A DNA stretch of 64,000 nucleotides from Hydractinia symbiolongicarpus (Eukaryota > Cnidaria > Hydrozoa > Anthoathecata > Hydractiniidae): NCBI RefSeq assembly GCF_029227915.1, contig NC_079875.1, forward strand, positions 24,994,001-25,058,000, given 5' to 3'. Below, piece by piece: positions 49,102 through 61,100 of the stretch; position 1 is the first letter of the stretch, and every line of letters begins with the position of its first letter. The notes under the pieces were generated by a model, which did no database searches, was not told the DNA's origin, and saw only the letters and a program-made list of their open reading frames with translations. Both the position numbers and the translations under genes were made by a program.

Positions 49102-49294
49102 CTGCATTCAAAAAAAGTAAGTACGAGCCTAAAATGTGAACAGTTAATTGATCTATTGCTAGAGTCCTGATACAAAAAAATTCCTCATATTGTGAATGAA
49201 ATGTGATTATCACAGTTAATATATAGTATTAAGATGATTGGTGCTATTTAAAGGACCTAAATTATTTTTATGAAATTTGTTTAACCCTATTTGG

Positions 49295-49970
49295 TCCGTG
49301 GGGGGGGGGGGGGGATTCCGCCCCCCCCCTGATGGTTTTGTTTTAATAACTCCTTATTGCTTTGTTATATCGCTATGTTACTTACTGAGTGTCAATATTT
49401 ATCTATTAGACACCTGCATGCTAAATTTTTAGGTCCCATACCTGTCAGAGGCTTTGATATTAGCCATTACTCGAAACTACCTCTAAAAATCTCTATGAAA
49501 TCCTTATAATGGGGAAAATATAATAACTCCTGTTAGGATTATCCTTTGAACTTGAAACTTGCAACACAATTTTGTTTGATCAAGAAGAATCATTTTGCAT
49601 AATTTGGACACGTGACTAATCCAATTTCCCGATTTTGTTGGGTTTTACCGGGTTTTCGGGCAATTTTTTATGCGATCCATGTAAGAACCGGAAGATGTGT
49701 TAAATAACTTTTATTTATCTTTCAGAAACTTCAAACAGAATGTAAAAATTCGCTCTAAAACAAACGTAATTAAATTTTAAGCAGATAGTGGCATTTTCAA
49801 CAAATTTCAAGCTTCTGATGACGTCACAGAAAATGGGCTGACGCAAGCAAAAATTGATTGCCGCCATTTTGTTCCTTTTATGACGTACTATAAGTGTGCC
49901 AAGTTTGATTCAATTTGAACAACCTTATGAAAAGTTATTGAGGGGGGGGGGCGGAATGCCCACAATACAA
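49295..49970. mobile_element. MITE-like element with G/C-run terminal inverted repeats (intronic)
   Basis: The left end GTGG(G)n-ATTCCG-(C)9 and the right end (G)10-CGGAAT-GCCCAC are inverted copies of one another. Between them are about 640 bp without an ORF but with GATGACGTCACAG. It lies in the intron between 49101 and 50316. No clear target duplication. Confidence 0.55.
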
Positions 49971-50315
49971 AGTTTCTACACATTCTTTACAACAAGAAAT
50001 TAATTAACAGTTAGTGTGCCTTGTATACGCGAATAAAAAGGTTTTAAACAAGATATCTTGGAAGAATAAAGCTTCATTCATTTCATAGTCTATAAATTAT
50101 TCCACAATTAAAACTTTTGTAAACCTATTTTATACAAAATAAATATAAATTTGTTTTCTAAGTTTATAATTTACATCTTTATGTCTTTCAATTAAATTAG
50201 TATCAAAGTGAAAAAAATGTGTAGTTATACAAAGATATATTGGTATATGCACAAGTGTGTATAAATAACATGAGACATTCTGCAATTTTTGACAGTGACA
50301 ACAAACAAGACATAC

Positions 50316-50567
50316 CTTGTTATCATTTATAATATAACCACTGTCATCAATTCTTTCAGTTTCATCCAATGCATTGCAATATGCATCTTCTAATATAGGA
50401 TATTTTCCCAACTAAAATGGATATGAAAATAGGTCTATTTAGAATGTAAACATTTAGCAAGATACTAAAAATTCCAATTTAAAATAGTTTAAGAACTTAA
50501 AAATAAGTGGAATAATACTTACATGAGAATACAATAAGGTCAAGCTTAACGGCTTTAGGTATAATTT
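50316..50567 (-). CDS. Two small phase-0 exons joining the zinc-finger exon to the repeat exon
   Basis: 50523-50567 (45 nt) and 50316-50411 (96 nt), both phase 0 to 0 with CAG/TAG acceptors and GTAAGT/GTATGT donors. They encode KLYLKPLSLTLLYSH and an acidic stretch beginning LGKYPILEDAYCNALDE. The second joins in frame to VLTEADSECET at 49101. The terminal His of the first may complete a zinc finger begun in the exon at 50811. Confidence 0.6.
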
Positions 50568-50810
50568 CTGAAATCAGAGAAAAAAAAAAAAGATTAAAAT
50601 TACAACAAACTACCGTTAGAGAGGATGTGCAGTCAAAAATTACATTTTCATAAGCAATGGTCATTGCTTATGAAGAAAGAAAACAATTGCCATTATCAAG
50701 AAAACAATTGCCATAATTCTTTTTAAGTGAAACCTTCATTTTTCTGAAATAATCTGTGTTAACCACATGTTAAGATATACCTTTGTATACTGACCCCTTT
50801 ACATTTTTAC

Positions 50811-51104
50811 GAATGCTGGGCTCGTACCCACAACATACTTATCTACTTGTGCCTTTATAAAAGAGGCAGAGGCAACACCATTAGACTTTGATGAATGATA
50901 ATTTTGGCAAGTTTTACAGTAAATAAGAATTACTTCTCCATCGTCATTACATTCATAACCAAGGTTTTGAAAACCCCAGCTATAAACTTTTTGTACTTGG
51001 CATCTCAATGTTTCTGTCGTGTTGAATGAGTAAACAAAAATATCCGACTCAACATAAAGTTGTTGTGAAGAAAAAAACATATTGCGGCCCAGTTCACATG
51101 TCAT
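50811..51104 (-). CDS. BED/TTF-like zinc-finger exon
   Basis: A frame of 98 codons from ATG 51104, ending at GCATTC/GTAAAA (50811) in phase 0. It contains a Trp-Gly-Phe region, then VILIYCKTCQNYH and a downstream FIKAQVDKYVVGTS, leading over the splice to LLYSH. The Cys-x2-Cys, F...G and final His spacing resembles the BED/TTF-type fingers found at the N-termini of transposase-related proteins. An in-frame TGA precedes the ATG. Either a gene starts here, or the exon begins internally at the phase-0 acceptor TTGAG/TCGGAT (51047), which would join the SET exons in frame. Confidence 0.5.
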
Positions 51105-51626
51105 TCACTTTTTTATCATTCTTATTTTAAAATGCGCATTTATTCTTTATAATATGAAACTATCAAGTGTAAATTTCGCCTAATTTTGTGCAATCGATTT
51201 TTATCTTTTGCTACTCTCAATCTAAAAATAGATTCATGGTATACATACATTCGAAAGATTTAATAAAGATCAGGAATGGTTTCTACAAAGAAAAAACAGT
51301 AACACGAAACTTCAAACTTTTTGTGCGCGCATGGATATTATAACTATTATTTATTGTGCGATGCGTGTGATTTATTGCATACAGAAAATAGGGATAGTCC
51401 TTCTTTCGCATAAAAAAGCTAAATGCCGTCCTTAATTCAAAGGGCTGTGCCAGCAACATGGTCAGTTGATGGATTATATCCATAAACTGACAATCACTGA
51501 CAGTCTATGAAATGGATTGTTACTCCCTGCACTGAGATTTTAAGACTGCTTTTAAAACACAAAATTGCAGTTACACACTTTCCGTTCCTGTTTCATTAGG
51601 TATAAGTATATTATTGTCACACTTAC

Positions 51627-52097
51627 ATTTTTTCTCCACCATAACGATGGTGCCTGGTAGTCATATCTGATTTCTTCATTTTTAGTGATGTATTTTTTTT
51701 AATAAAGTATCAAATTAGGCTCATTGTTAAATGTGATAATCCTCATAACAGCATTTGCATATCTTGAAGGTGAGTCATTGATAAATTTAGCAATGCCTTG
51801 TGATCTTGATGCATCAATACTAAATAAAATTATTTCTTGGTTGTGATAAATGCATAATATAAAAATAAATCTTAATTTCATTTATTTTAAGTAAATAACA
51901 ATAGTAGAGTAGATCAGAGAACAAAAAGAAATATTCTTACCAATATTTTTTTCCATGACTTGTGAAAAAAAACATAAAGTTGCCACTCTCATTATCTGCT
52001 TCTCGTACCTCCCCTTCTTTTGCTGTGAGTAGTTCTCCACAATATTTACCTATTGGAGTATCTTTAAAAATTTCTTTAGTGGTGAAAACCCCATATC
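51627..52097 (-). CDS. SET domain exons 2 and 3, one in-frame TAA
   Basis: Exons 51941-52097 (phase 1 to 2) and 51627-51819 (phase 2 to 0). The join reads FFFTSHGKKYCIDASRSQG. SET motifs in order: GYGVFTTKEIF, TPIGKYCGELL, YCIDASRSQGIAKFINDS (the RFINHS motif with Asp for His), then EEIRYDYQAPSLWW (the ELxYDY motif). A TAA at 51699-51701 falls between NLILY and KKYITKNEE in the same frame. SET domains transfer methyl groups from S-adenosylmethionine to lysine, often on histones; the arrangement recalls KMT5A/SET8-like enzymes. The donor at 51626 is GTAAGT in phase 0. The lesion may be real or an assembly error. Confidence 0.8.
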
Positions 52098-52265
52098 CTA
52101 AACAAAGTGGTGGAATGCATGTTAGTAAAAAGTTTTATTTAAAATTTTAACTTTAAAAGAAAAAAAAAAAACTGAATAATTCATCCTACAATATTATTAT
52201 CTAGGGAACCAGACATAATCAATTAGTTATCAAACGCACTATATTGATTATTATTATATTGATTA

Positions 52266-52380
52266 TTATATATTGATTGATATATTATAATATATATTAT
52301 TGATTGATATTTTGATTATTATATATTGATTATATTGATGATTATTATTATTATTTAATTGATTATTAAAATGAATGTAT
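52266..52380. repeat. AT-only simple repeat (ATATTGATTATT)n
   Basis: Degenerate ATTGATTATTATA repeats in the first intron of the SET gene. Confidence 0.7.
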
Positions 52381-52639
52381 CTATTTTGGTAAGAAATACA
52401 TTCAAAAATTACACATTGAATTGTGCTATTTCTAGTGTTAGCCACATAAATTTTAGGTAATAGCTTAGTACTCAAATATTGTTCACACTGTTGTTCATGT
52501 TGAGATATAAGGTAGTGAGGTATATTTATGCAGCTCTCTCAAACTATTGTACTTCAAGTGTAGGCAGATTTTGCGGTTGACATTATGCAGTTGAAACCAC
52601 ACGTTTCGTTTTTTATAAAATCATAGCATTTATATTAGG

Positions 52640-53000
52640 ATTTGAAGGTTTTTGATGACGTCATCAACCCGTTTATTCTGAAACGGATTTGGGGAGCCAG
52701 GTTTCGAAAAATTACCCAAATTTGTCATAGGTGGTCCCTAGTTACCCACACGGTGAAAAATCATTGACGTCACCACCTTGCTTTGGCCTCAAAGATTTAG
52801 GTGCACTGTAATGGCTTCATTTATTTAATATAAGATATTGACGTTAAAGTAGTATTATTAACGCCGCACCGTAACGTCAGAAAATTTAACATATTAGACA
52901 TGCATTTTTCGACAACATCAAAGGAAAATGAACACATCCACTTTGCCTGTTACGGACACACACACAGACACAGTCTCTGTATTATTATATAGATAAAATG
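52640..53000 (+). mobile_element. Dispersed element with TGACGTCA and a GACACAGTCTCTGTATTATTATATAG end
   Basis: The start has TTTTTGATGACGTCATCAACC; the last 95 bp match 22195-22300. Non-coding. Confidence 0.5.
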
Positions 53001-53082
53001 TAGCGTAAGGTACCAAATCGTAGATGCTATTATAAAAACAAACAAAAAAAAAACTTTTTTACTAAATGCAAAGTGGAGATAG

Positions 53083-53345
53083 ATCATCATCATCATCATT
53101 CTCGGCTTAACGTCCGTTTTCCATGCTAGCATGGGTTGGACGGGGTATATTAATGACCCTCTTCCAATCTGGATCTAGACTGTGTTAGATCTAGATTCAC
53201 ATATTTTACATGGCTAGCCTCACAAATATTGAATGCTCATTTTGGGCTACACAGACCCAATCAGGGTCTGCGCTCTACCAGACAAGTCCCCGCAACATCC
53301 AACGGCCTACACATTGTGCCATGTCCCCAATAGACCTATTTCAAT
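53083..53345 (-). mobile_element. tRNA-derived SINE (family 2), 3' half with (ATG)n tail
   Basis: On the minus strand it reads TAGGCCGTTGGATGTTG, GTCTGGTAGAGCGCAG, TGTGAGGCTAGCCATGTAAA, then CCATGCTAGCATGGAAAACG, GACGTTAAGCCGAG and (ATG)n. The body matches 54960-55150. The last module (CATGCTAGCATGG...GGACGTTAA) resembles a conserved tail domain I recall from SINEs of cephalopods and other invertebrates. Confidence 0.75.
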
Positions 53346-54845
53346 ATCCATTTCCATTCCGCAAAATACACAGCCGGAATAGACATACTAACATGAAAAC
53401 TAGGTTAGTTTAGAGACAATTTTAATTTTCCAGCGAAGTGATGCACATATAGTTTGTTCAACTTTATTATTTCTTTAACTTGTTAAATAGGCAAATTATG
53501 AACTTTTGGTAAAAGCAATAGAAAATGGCATTTATTTTATACCCATTGGGCTTATTAAAGGTTGAATGATTACACACTAGCACTAGCATTGCCTACTACT
53601 AGCTAGTTGGAGCTTTAACCAACGTTGTTGACATATATATATATATACAATTTATTCTTTGTTATTGGATATCTTTTATTTCTTAAAACATCTGTAAATA
53701 ACATTATGACTTGGCTATCCTAAGCATGTTGGATTGGTGGTATTTGGCTGAATACTGGTCTTCATGTAATATATTCAACATATTGTAATAAGAGCAATGC
53801 AATCACCCAAGGTAAAAGCATGCCTTACTCATAAGTACCCTTGAGCCTTGATTTTTTAAAAAAATATTGCCTGTATAAATGTTACAGTTTCAGCTACAGA
53901 AAATTGTTTTTTAAATTAACAAATTTTTCTGTTAATAAGTAGTATCGTTATTCCACGTAAGGTATAATTATGGCTATTGTAATTTAATTTTTACCTAAAA
54001 GCAAAGATAAAAATATGTAAATTATTTCTTATAAGGGTGCTTGTTGTAGACAAATCTGATAGAACTAACATAAAAACCTTTGTGTATTATACTTCTTGAG
54101 TTTCTGAATTTAAGCATTCTACTGTAAAAAGGCAATAGATTTTTTAAAAGAATACTATGTATTTTAATAAAATAATAATCAATAGGCATTTTTTTTTCTC
54201 CTTTTGAAGCTAAGAGAATTGTAGATGAATAAACCGGTCACGATTTGTTTCAAGTTACATGTGGTTTTAATGTACCCACTTAGATATATGTTTAATATTT
54301 GATCGATTTACCACAATAACTTAACCAGATAGTCTAGGAAAGTTAAGAAAGTTTTAGATATAGACGGCCTTACAACTAATAAATGGCCTGGTTTTGTTTG
54401 TTAAAGATAACCCTATAACCTTTTACTGTCATTATCAAAATAGTTGATCTTGCTCTGTCAAGTTAATTCCAAGGAGAATAAGAACAATTTAACCTTAAAT
54501 CTATTTTCTTAAAGAAGAGAGGAACACTGTATATACCTACTAAATATTTTTATTTATGGAAATGTGTAATCTTTGACAAAAACATTTTCATAAGAACAGC
54601 AGCATGTTCAGTTGTAGGTTTATCATTTCTTGAACATGTTCAAGGAATGATGAACTTACAATACATACTAATATGAATATGAACAGACAAACCGAAACAA
54701 TAAACAATAAGTACACTGGATTGAGCCAAAATATGTTTATTAATGTATACTAAATGGAAAGATTAAAGCATTTTAGCAGGGGAGTGTGACAATAATTAAA
54801 GGATATATAGCTGGGCAGAACATCATCTCTGTATACATAGCCATT

Positions 54846-55190
54846 TTGTGGCGCTGCAGATTTGTGGTGATAGCTCTCGTACTCTGTGCAGGAGACCAGG
54901 GTTCAATTCCTCTTGACGGCGATTCAACATGGGCGAGTGAATGTTACCATAGCCCTGGGTTAACCCAAGCCATGTGTGGGCCGTTGGATGTTGCCGGGCG
55001 TTGTCTAGTAGAGCGCGGGCCCTAATTGGGTCTGCGTAGCTCAAAATGAGCATTAAATACTCTAGGACTCTGCATCTAAGCCATGGATCCTCCTGGAAAT
55101 AATAGACAGGGTATATCCCTCGATATTTGTGAGGCTAGCCATGTAAAATATGCACATCTATCTATCATCTATAACATCCTACATAATAAT
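54846..55190 (+). mobile_element. tRNA-derived SINE (family 2), with Pol III head
   Basis: A-box-like GTGGTGATAGCTC and B box GGTTCAATTCC (54899-54909). The body contains CCATAGCCCTGGGTTAACCC, GGGCCGTTGGATGTTGCC, GTCTAGTAGAGCG and GTAGCTCAAAATGAGCATT. The last modules parallel the family 1 body (GTCTAGTTGAGCG, GTAGCTCAAATGGGAGC), so the families share a body. Located in the first intron of the SET gene. Confidence 0.8.
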
Positions 55191-55619
55191 ATCTGGCTAG
55201 GATAAAAGCTGGCTAACTTTTTTAGGAAAATAATTATAACATATATAGCTAATTATAATATATATATATAAATTATAATTATTAAAATTACATGAAGTTG
55301 CAGTAAACTAGGTAAACATTTTAGACCTTACAGTATAGAATACAAACTTTTTGGATTAAAGTTGCCATAAATACACACTAATATCAATAATTATTTACAG
55401 TTTTTGTCACACTACCACTGTTAATAGTCTATATACTTTTATCCACTACGATTCTTTCAATATGGCAGTTGAAAATGATAAATTTGTTGATACTAATGTC
55501 AGAACAGCTAGTAAACAACTTAGCGTCCTGAACTTTATCTAAAGTAACCTCGTTTTCATGCAACGTTTTGATTTTTTGCTACCACGACTGATCATGAAAA
55601 GGCGATATTAAAATAGGTC

Positions 55620-55750
55620 TATTCCCCTCGCATGGCTTGGGTTAACCTGGAGCTTTGGTAACATTAACATTCAGTCAACCATGATAAATCTCCCACAAGG
55701 AGTATCGCACCCTGGTCTCCTGCACAAAGTACAAGAGTTAAAACCACTAT
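55620..55750 (-). mobile_element. tRNA-derived SINE (family 2), 5' half
   Basis: The reverse complement matches the head and first body part of 54846-55190: CTTGTACTTTGTGCAGGAG, ACCAGGGTGCGATACTCC, then GGTTAACCCAAGCCATG. The B box is degraded (GGTGCGATACTCC). Confidence 0.75.
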
Positions 55751-56477
55751 ATAAAGCTACGGCGTCATGAAAAACAAATGCAGAGTGCTTTTATAGGGTG
55801 CTTTTGTAACTCTAACCTTAAAATCTACCATATAGTACATATCAAAGTTTCAAAGCTATCAAGTACTATGTTGTAATTTTAGCTGTTTCAATTACTTTTC
55901 ATTACGCTAACAACTAGGAGCTACCATGTTTTTGTTCACAATTTCTCGCTTGGGTAAAATAAATAAAAACAAGACCTGCAACCCTTGAACTAATGTCTTA
56001 CACCCTTAGCATGGGAAGCTCTTTATAGAGCATGGACATCAGGAGTAGGGTTCCAGACCAGTATAAATAGCTAAATGGGTAGCTATATATACTTTCGATT
56101 AAAATTTAACAAAAATTTGAGCAAAATATAGAGAAAAGCAGAAAATATCGTCAAAATTCATTGTGATACAATAAAGCAAAATAGAGAGAAAAGCAGAAAA
56201 TATCGTTTAAATTCATCATTCCAAGTTCTAAGGATCTTTCAGCAAACTGGGGAACTATTGAGAATGGCAAATATGACAACTAGCAAGATGTGCAGATGTA
56301 GCAGCTTTTATATATATTGTTGGTACTGTCCTTGGCCTGATTTATCCGTGATAAGACTGGCCCTGCATTTTTTGGTCGTAGTAGCTAAAGGTCTACACCA
56401 GGCAAAAAAATAAACAAATGCAGGGTCAGTCAGATTACATGAAAAAAGCTGACAACAGTAAGGACTTATTGTTTTAC

Positions 56478-56601
56478 CTATTTCTTCACTGATAAGCTCT
56501 TTAACTAAATACTTAGGATCATGGGCCAGCACTTTTCTCAGTTCATCATTCTCTTCACCACTGGTTGATTTTTTTTTTCTCCGAGCTCTTATCGCGTCCA
56601 T
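56478..56601 (-). CDS. First exon of the SET-domain gene
   Basis: ATG at 56601 in strong context (ACAAAATGGA). 124 nt encode MDAIRARRKKKSTSGEENDE (basic then acidic), then LAHDPKYLVKELISEEI, ending GAAATAG/GTAAAA in phase 1. This joins in phase to the SET exon at 52097, where the glycine-tyrosine-glycine start of SET is completed across the splice. The 4.4-kb intron holds SINEs. A promoter-like block directly precedes the ATG. Confidence 0.65.
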
Positions 56602-56604
56602 TTT

Positions 56605-56740
56605 GTTTTATCACATGGACTTTTTGCAGCCTGGCCCGGCCAAGGCGGGAAATATGCAAATGAAGTGTCGCCCTTGGCCAATCATGTTTTCAGGAATCCC
56701 CGCGATTTTTAATGGCGCGCAAAACAGTGCACATAACACA
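56605..56740 (-). promoter_or_regulatory. Compact promoter-like region of the SET gene
   Basis: Read on the minus strand within 130 bp upstream of the ATG: ATTGG (inverted CCAAT), ATTTGCAT (octamer), TTTCCCGCC (a match to E2F sites), and GC-rich CCTTGGCCGGGCC. The block is GC-rich against AT-rich surroundings. No TATA box near the ATG. Confidence 0.5.
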
Positions 56741-57185
56741 CTTGACTCACAGGACCGTCCTTTCCCCTGTTTTGATATAAAATTAAACATGTACTTATAC
56801 TACACTATAATCATTCAAAAATATCTGCATATAATGGCACTGTTTATATATCAATTTTGCGCGGAAGAGCAGCCAGACCTTAAATGAAAATTCTCTTATG
56901 ATGTACCAATTTCGATTCCAGAATCATTATTTGATATTCTATGAATCCGTGTACGAGAAACACAACCCTTGGATCAAGATTAGTGATGTACCTTTTCTCC
57001 TCGAAAGCAACAAAGTTCCGAATTCATGAATATGGAAACAGTTGTTAGTGATCTTATCACTTCAGGGATGAGATCTATCTGTTTATTCTCGATCGTTTGC
57101 GTGAGTTTGATATGCAATTTTAGATAAGCGTGTAGGATTGGCTGACAACACGATGACAATGACAAATAACCAGCTGCTTAAAATA

Positions 57186-57415
57186 GTGTAGATGGTGTAG
57201 TGGTAGCGCATTCGATTTGTAATCATAAGGATTCAGATTCGAGTCCCCACTCCAGCGCACTTGTCAGCCAATTTGGTGCCATCTACTGACCGCTAACTGG
57301 CCTGTGTGGCAGGCAATGATATGCGTACCTCTGGCGTTAATATAACACAGTTGCAGTCGGAGGGGGAAGCCAACCGTTAAGATGGAATCCCCAAGGACGT
57401 TAAAACTTCCCGTTA
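57186..57415 (+). mobile_element. tRNA-derived SINE (family 3, tRNA-Thr-like head)
   Basis: Head GGTGTAGTGGTAGCGCA, anticodon-loop region TTTGTAA (TGT, Thr-like) and B-box-like GATTCGAGTCC. The body ends GGAATCCCCAAGGACGTTAAA and the tail is (ACTT)n. Degenerate cloverleaf, so a SINE and not a functional tRNA. Confidence 0.75.
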
Positions 57416-57419
57416 CTTA

Positions 57420-57645
57420 CTTACTTTTTGTGGAGTATAAAGCTTGGGTTCAAACCACGCCACAGACTATAAAGTGTGAATCTGCTAAGCGTTCAGCACT
57501 AGAAATTGATATCTTAGGCAGATGCCCTTGCGCGATTGCTGTGGTTGCATGACTTTCGTCGCTTGGAGCTTTAAATGCACTAGCATTCCCTTGGCAGGAT
57601 CCTCATCGATAGCAATACCAAAAGAAACTGAAGAGGCTATGGGTA
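57420..57645 (+). mobile_element. tRNA-derived SINE (family 1), degraded copy
   Basis: Follows the family 3 SINE directly. B box GGTTCAAACCA, then GACTATAAAGTGTGAATCTG, TGATATCTTAGGCAG, GCGATTGCTGTGGT and ACTGAAGAGGCTAT as in 24501-24795. Confidence 0.75.
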
Positions 57646-57649
57646 AACA

Positions 57650-58170
57650 AACTTTCGGCGAAACCGGCGAATTAAAAGGAATTTTCAGTAGAATTGGGAC
57701 ATAAAATTTATTTCATATTTCAATAAGTCTTTAAAACATATGTAACAAAGGTTATTAAACTTTCTGACAAATAGGTCAGAATTAATAAAAGGAAAACTCG
57801 AGTTTTCCTTATCTATATCTACTGTAAAAAAAGAAAGGATTGAACCAAAAGGTGAATTATATATAAATAATGAATACACTGAATGACTTAATATTAAAAA
57901 TGGTACAAGTTCTGTGAAAAGCTTTATTAATGAAAAATATGTCGATAAAATGTTGTCGTTTGCTTACACTAATTTATCTATATCTATAACGAAATTTATT
58001 TTCGGTCATTTGGCTTGTTATAACCCAATATAAACTGCAAAAAAATGAAGACATACAAAAGACAACAAAGATTCTGAAGCGTCTAAGATAATCTCGCGAT
58101 AAACATTACTGACCTTATTGACCGTATTGTTTTAACAATCTATAATAAAGCACAATAAATTATACCAAAT
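57650..58170. other. AT-rich flank; no gene seen
   Basis: Short open stretches only, no recognisable domain or splice-consistent exon set. Confidence 0.4.
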
Positions 58171-58174
58171 TGTG

Positions 58175-61100
58175 AATACAAAAACTGCATATTAACAGAA
58201 TTTAATACATATATAATTATGATTTCAAAATCTACTTTCAAATTTCAAGACAGAAGAACTTGCGAATACAAAACCTGAATATTAACAGAATTTAATGCAT
58301 ATATATTATGGTTTCAAAATCTACCTAAAGGCGACATTTCAAATTTCAAGAAATACCAAAATCTGAATACAAAAATTGCATATTAACAGAATTTAATACA
58401 TATATATTATGGTTTCAAAATCTACTTAAAGGCGACATTTCAAATTTCAAGAAATACCAAAATGTGAATACAAAAACTGAATATTAACAGAATTTAATAC
58501 ACATGCTTTCAAAATCTACTTAAAGGCAACATTTCAAATTTCAAGAAATACCAAATTGTGAATACAAACACTGAATATTAAAAGAATTTAATACATATAT
58601 ATTATGGTTTTAAAATCTACTTAAAGGCAGCATTTCAAATTTCAATAAAGAAGAGCTTGCGAATAAAAACCGAATATTAACAGAATTTAATGCATATATA
58701 TTATGGTTTCAAATCTACTTAATGGCGACATTTCAAATTTCAAGAAATACCAAAATGTGAATACAAAAACTGAATGTTAACAGAATTTAATACATATGGT
58801 TTCAAAATCTACTTAAAGGCGACATTTCAAATTTTAAGAAATACCAAAATGTGAATCCAAAAACTGAATATTAAAAGAATTTAATACATATATATTATGG
58901 TTTCAAAATCTACTTAAATCAACATTTCAAATATTAAGAAATTCGAAATTACGAATACAAAAACTGAATATTAACAGAATTTAAAACATATATATTATGG
59001 TTTCAAAATGTACTTAAATTAACATTTTAAATTTTAAGAAATTCAAATTACGAATACAAAAACTGAATATTAAAAGAATTTAATACATATATATTATGGT
59101 TTCAAAATCTACCTAAAGGCGACATTTCAAATTTCAAGAGATACCAAAATGTGAATACAAAAACTGCATATTAACAGAATTTAATACATATATATTATGG
59201 TTTCAAAATCTACCTAAGGGCAACATTTCAAATCTCAAGAGATACCAAAATGTGAATACAAAAACTGCATATTAACAGAATTTAATACACATGCTTTCAA
59301 AATCTACTTAAAGGCAACATTTCAAATTTCAAGAAATTCCAGATTACGAATACAAAAATTGCATATTAACAGAATATAATATATATGGTTTCAAAATCTA
59401 CTTAAAAGCAACATTTCAAATTTTAAGAAATACCAAAATGTGAATACAAAAACTGAATATTAAAAGAATTTAATACATATATATTATGGTTTCAAAATCT
59501 ACTTAAATCAACATTTCAAATATTAAGAAATTCGAAATTACGAATACAAAAACTGAATGTTAACAGAATTTAATACATTATATTATGGTTTCAAAATCTA
59601 CCTAAAGGCGACATTTCAAATTTCAAGAAATACCAAAATGTGAATACAAAAACTGCATATTAACAAAATTTAGTACATATGGTTTCAAAATCTACTTAAA
59701 GGCGACATTTCAAATTTTAAGAAATACCAAAATGTGAATCCAAAAACTGAATATTAAAAGAATTTACTATATGCTTTCAAAATCTACTTAAAAGCAACAT
59801 ATCAAATCACAAGAAATTCGAAATTACGAATACAAAAACTGAATGTTAACAGAATTTAATACATATATATTATGTTCCAAAGTCTACCTAAAGGCGACAT
59901 TTCAAATTTCAAGAAATACCAAAATGTGAATACAAAAACTGAATATTAACAGAATGTAATACATATGGTTTCAAAATCTACTTAAAGGCGACATTTCAAA
60001 TTTCAAGAAATACCAAATTGTGAATACAAAAACAGAATATTAACAGAATTTAATACACATGCTTTCAAAATCTACTTAAAGGCAACATTTCAAATTTCAA
60101 GAAATTCCAAATTACGAATACAAAAATTGCATATTAAAAGAATTTACTATATGCTTTCAAAATCTACTTAAAAGCAACATTTCAAATTACAAGAAATTAG
60201 AAATTACGAATACAAAAACTGAATGTTAACAGAATTTAATACATATATATTATGTTCCAAAGTCTACCTAAAGGCGACATTTCAAATTTCAAGAAATAAC
60301 AAAATGTGAATACAAAAACTGAATATTAACAGAATGTAATACATATGGTTTCAAAATCTACTTAAAGGCAACATTTCAAATTTCAAGAAATTCCAAATTA
60401 CGAATACAAAAATTGCATATTAACAGAATTTAATATATATGGTTTCAAAATCGACTTAAAGGCGACATTTCAAATTTTAAGAAATACCAAAATGTGAATA
60501 CAAAAACTGAATATTAAAAGAATTTAATACATATATATTATGGTTTCAAAATCTACTTAAATCAACATTTCAAATATCAAGAAATTTGAAATTACGAATA
60601 TAAAAACTGAATGTTAACAGAATTTAAAACATATACAAAATCTACTTAAAGGCAACATTTCAAATTTCATGAAATTGGAAATTACGAATACAAAAACTGA
60701 ATATTAAAAGAATTTAATACATATATATTATGGTTTCAATATCTACCTAAAGGCGACATTTCAAATTTCAAGAAATACCAAAATGTGAATACAAAAACTG
60801 CATATTAACAAAATTTAGTACATATGGTTTCAAAATCTACTTAAAGGCAACATTTCAAATTTCAAGAAATTCCAAATTACGAATACAAAAATTGCATATT
60901 AAAAGAATTTACTATATACTTTCAAAATCTACTTAAAAGCAACATTTCAAATTAGAAGAAATTCAAAATTACGAATACAAAAACTGAATGTTAACAGAAT
61001 TTAATACATATATATTATGTTCCAAAGTCTACCTAAAGGCAACATTTCAAATTTCAAGAAATACCAAAATGTGAATACAAAAACTGAATATTAACAGAAT

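Noticed and set aside
51283-51500. Candidate exon between SET and zinc-finger exons (MDIIHQLTMLLAQ)
   Set aside because: Looks non-coding, no matching donor in the needed phase; left out of the gene model.
57186-57260. Functional tRNA gene (Thr-like)
   Set aside because: Acceptor stem does not pair well and a SINE body follows; scored as SINE.
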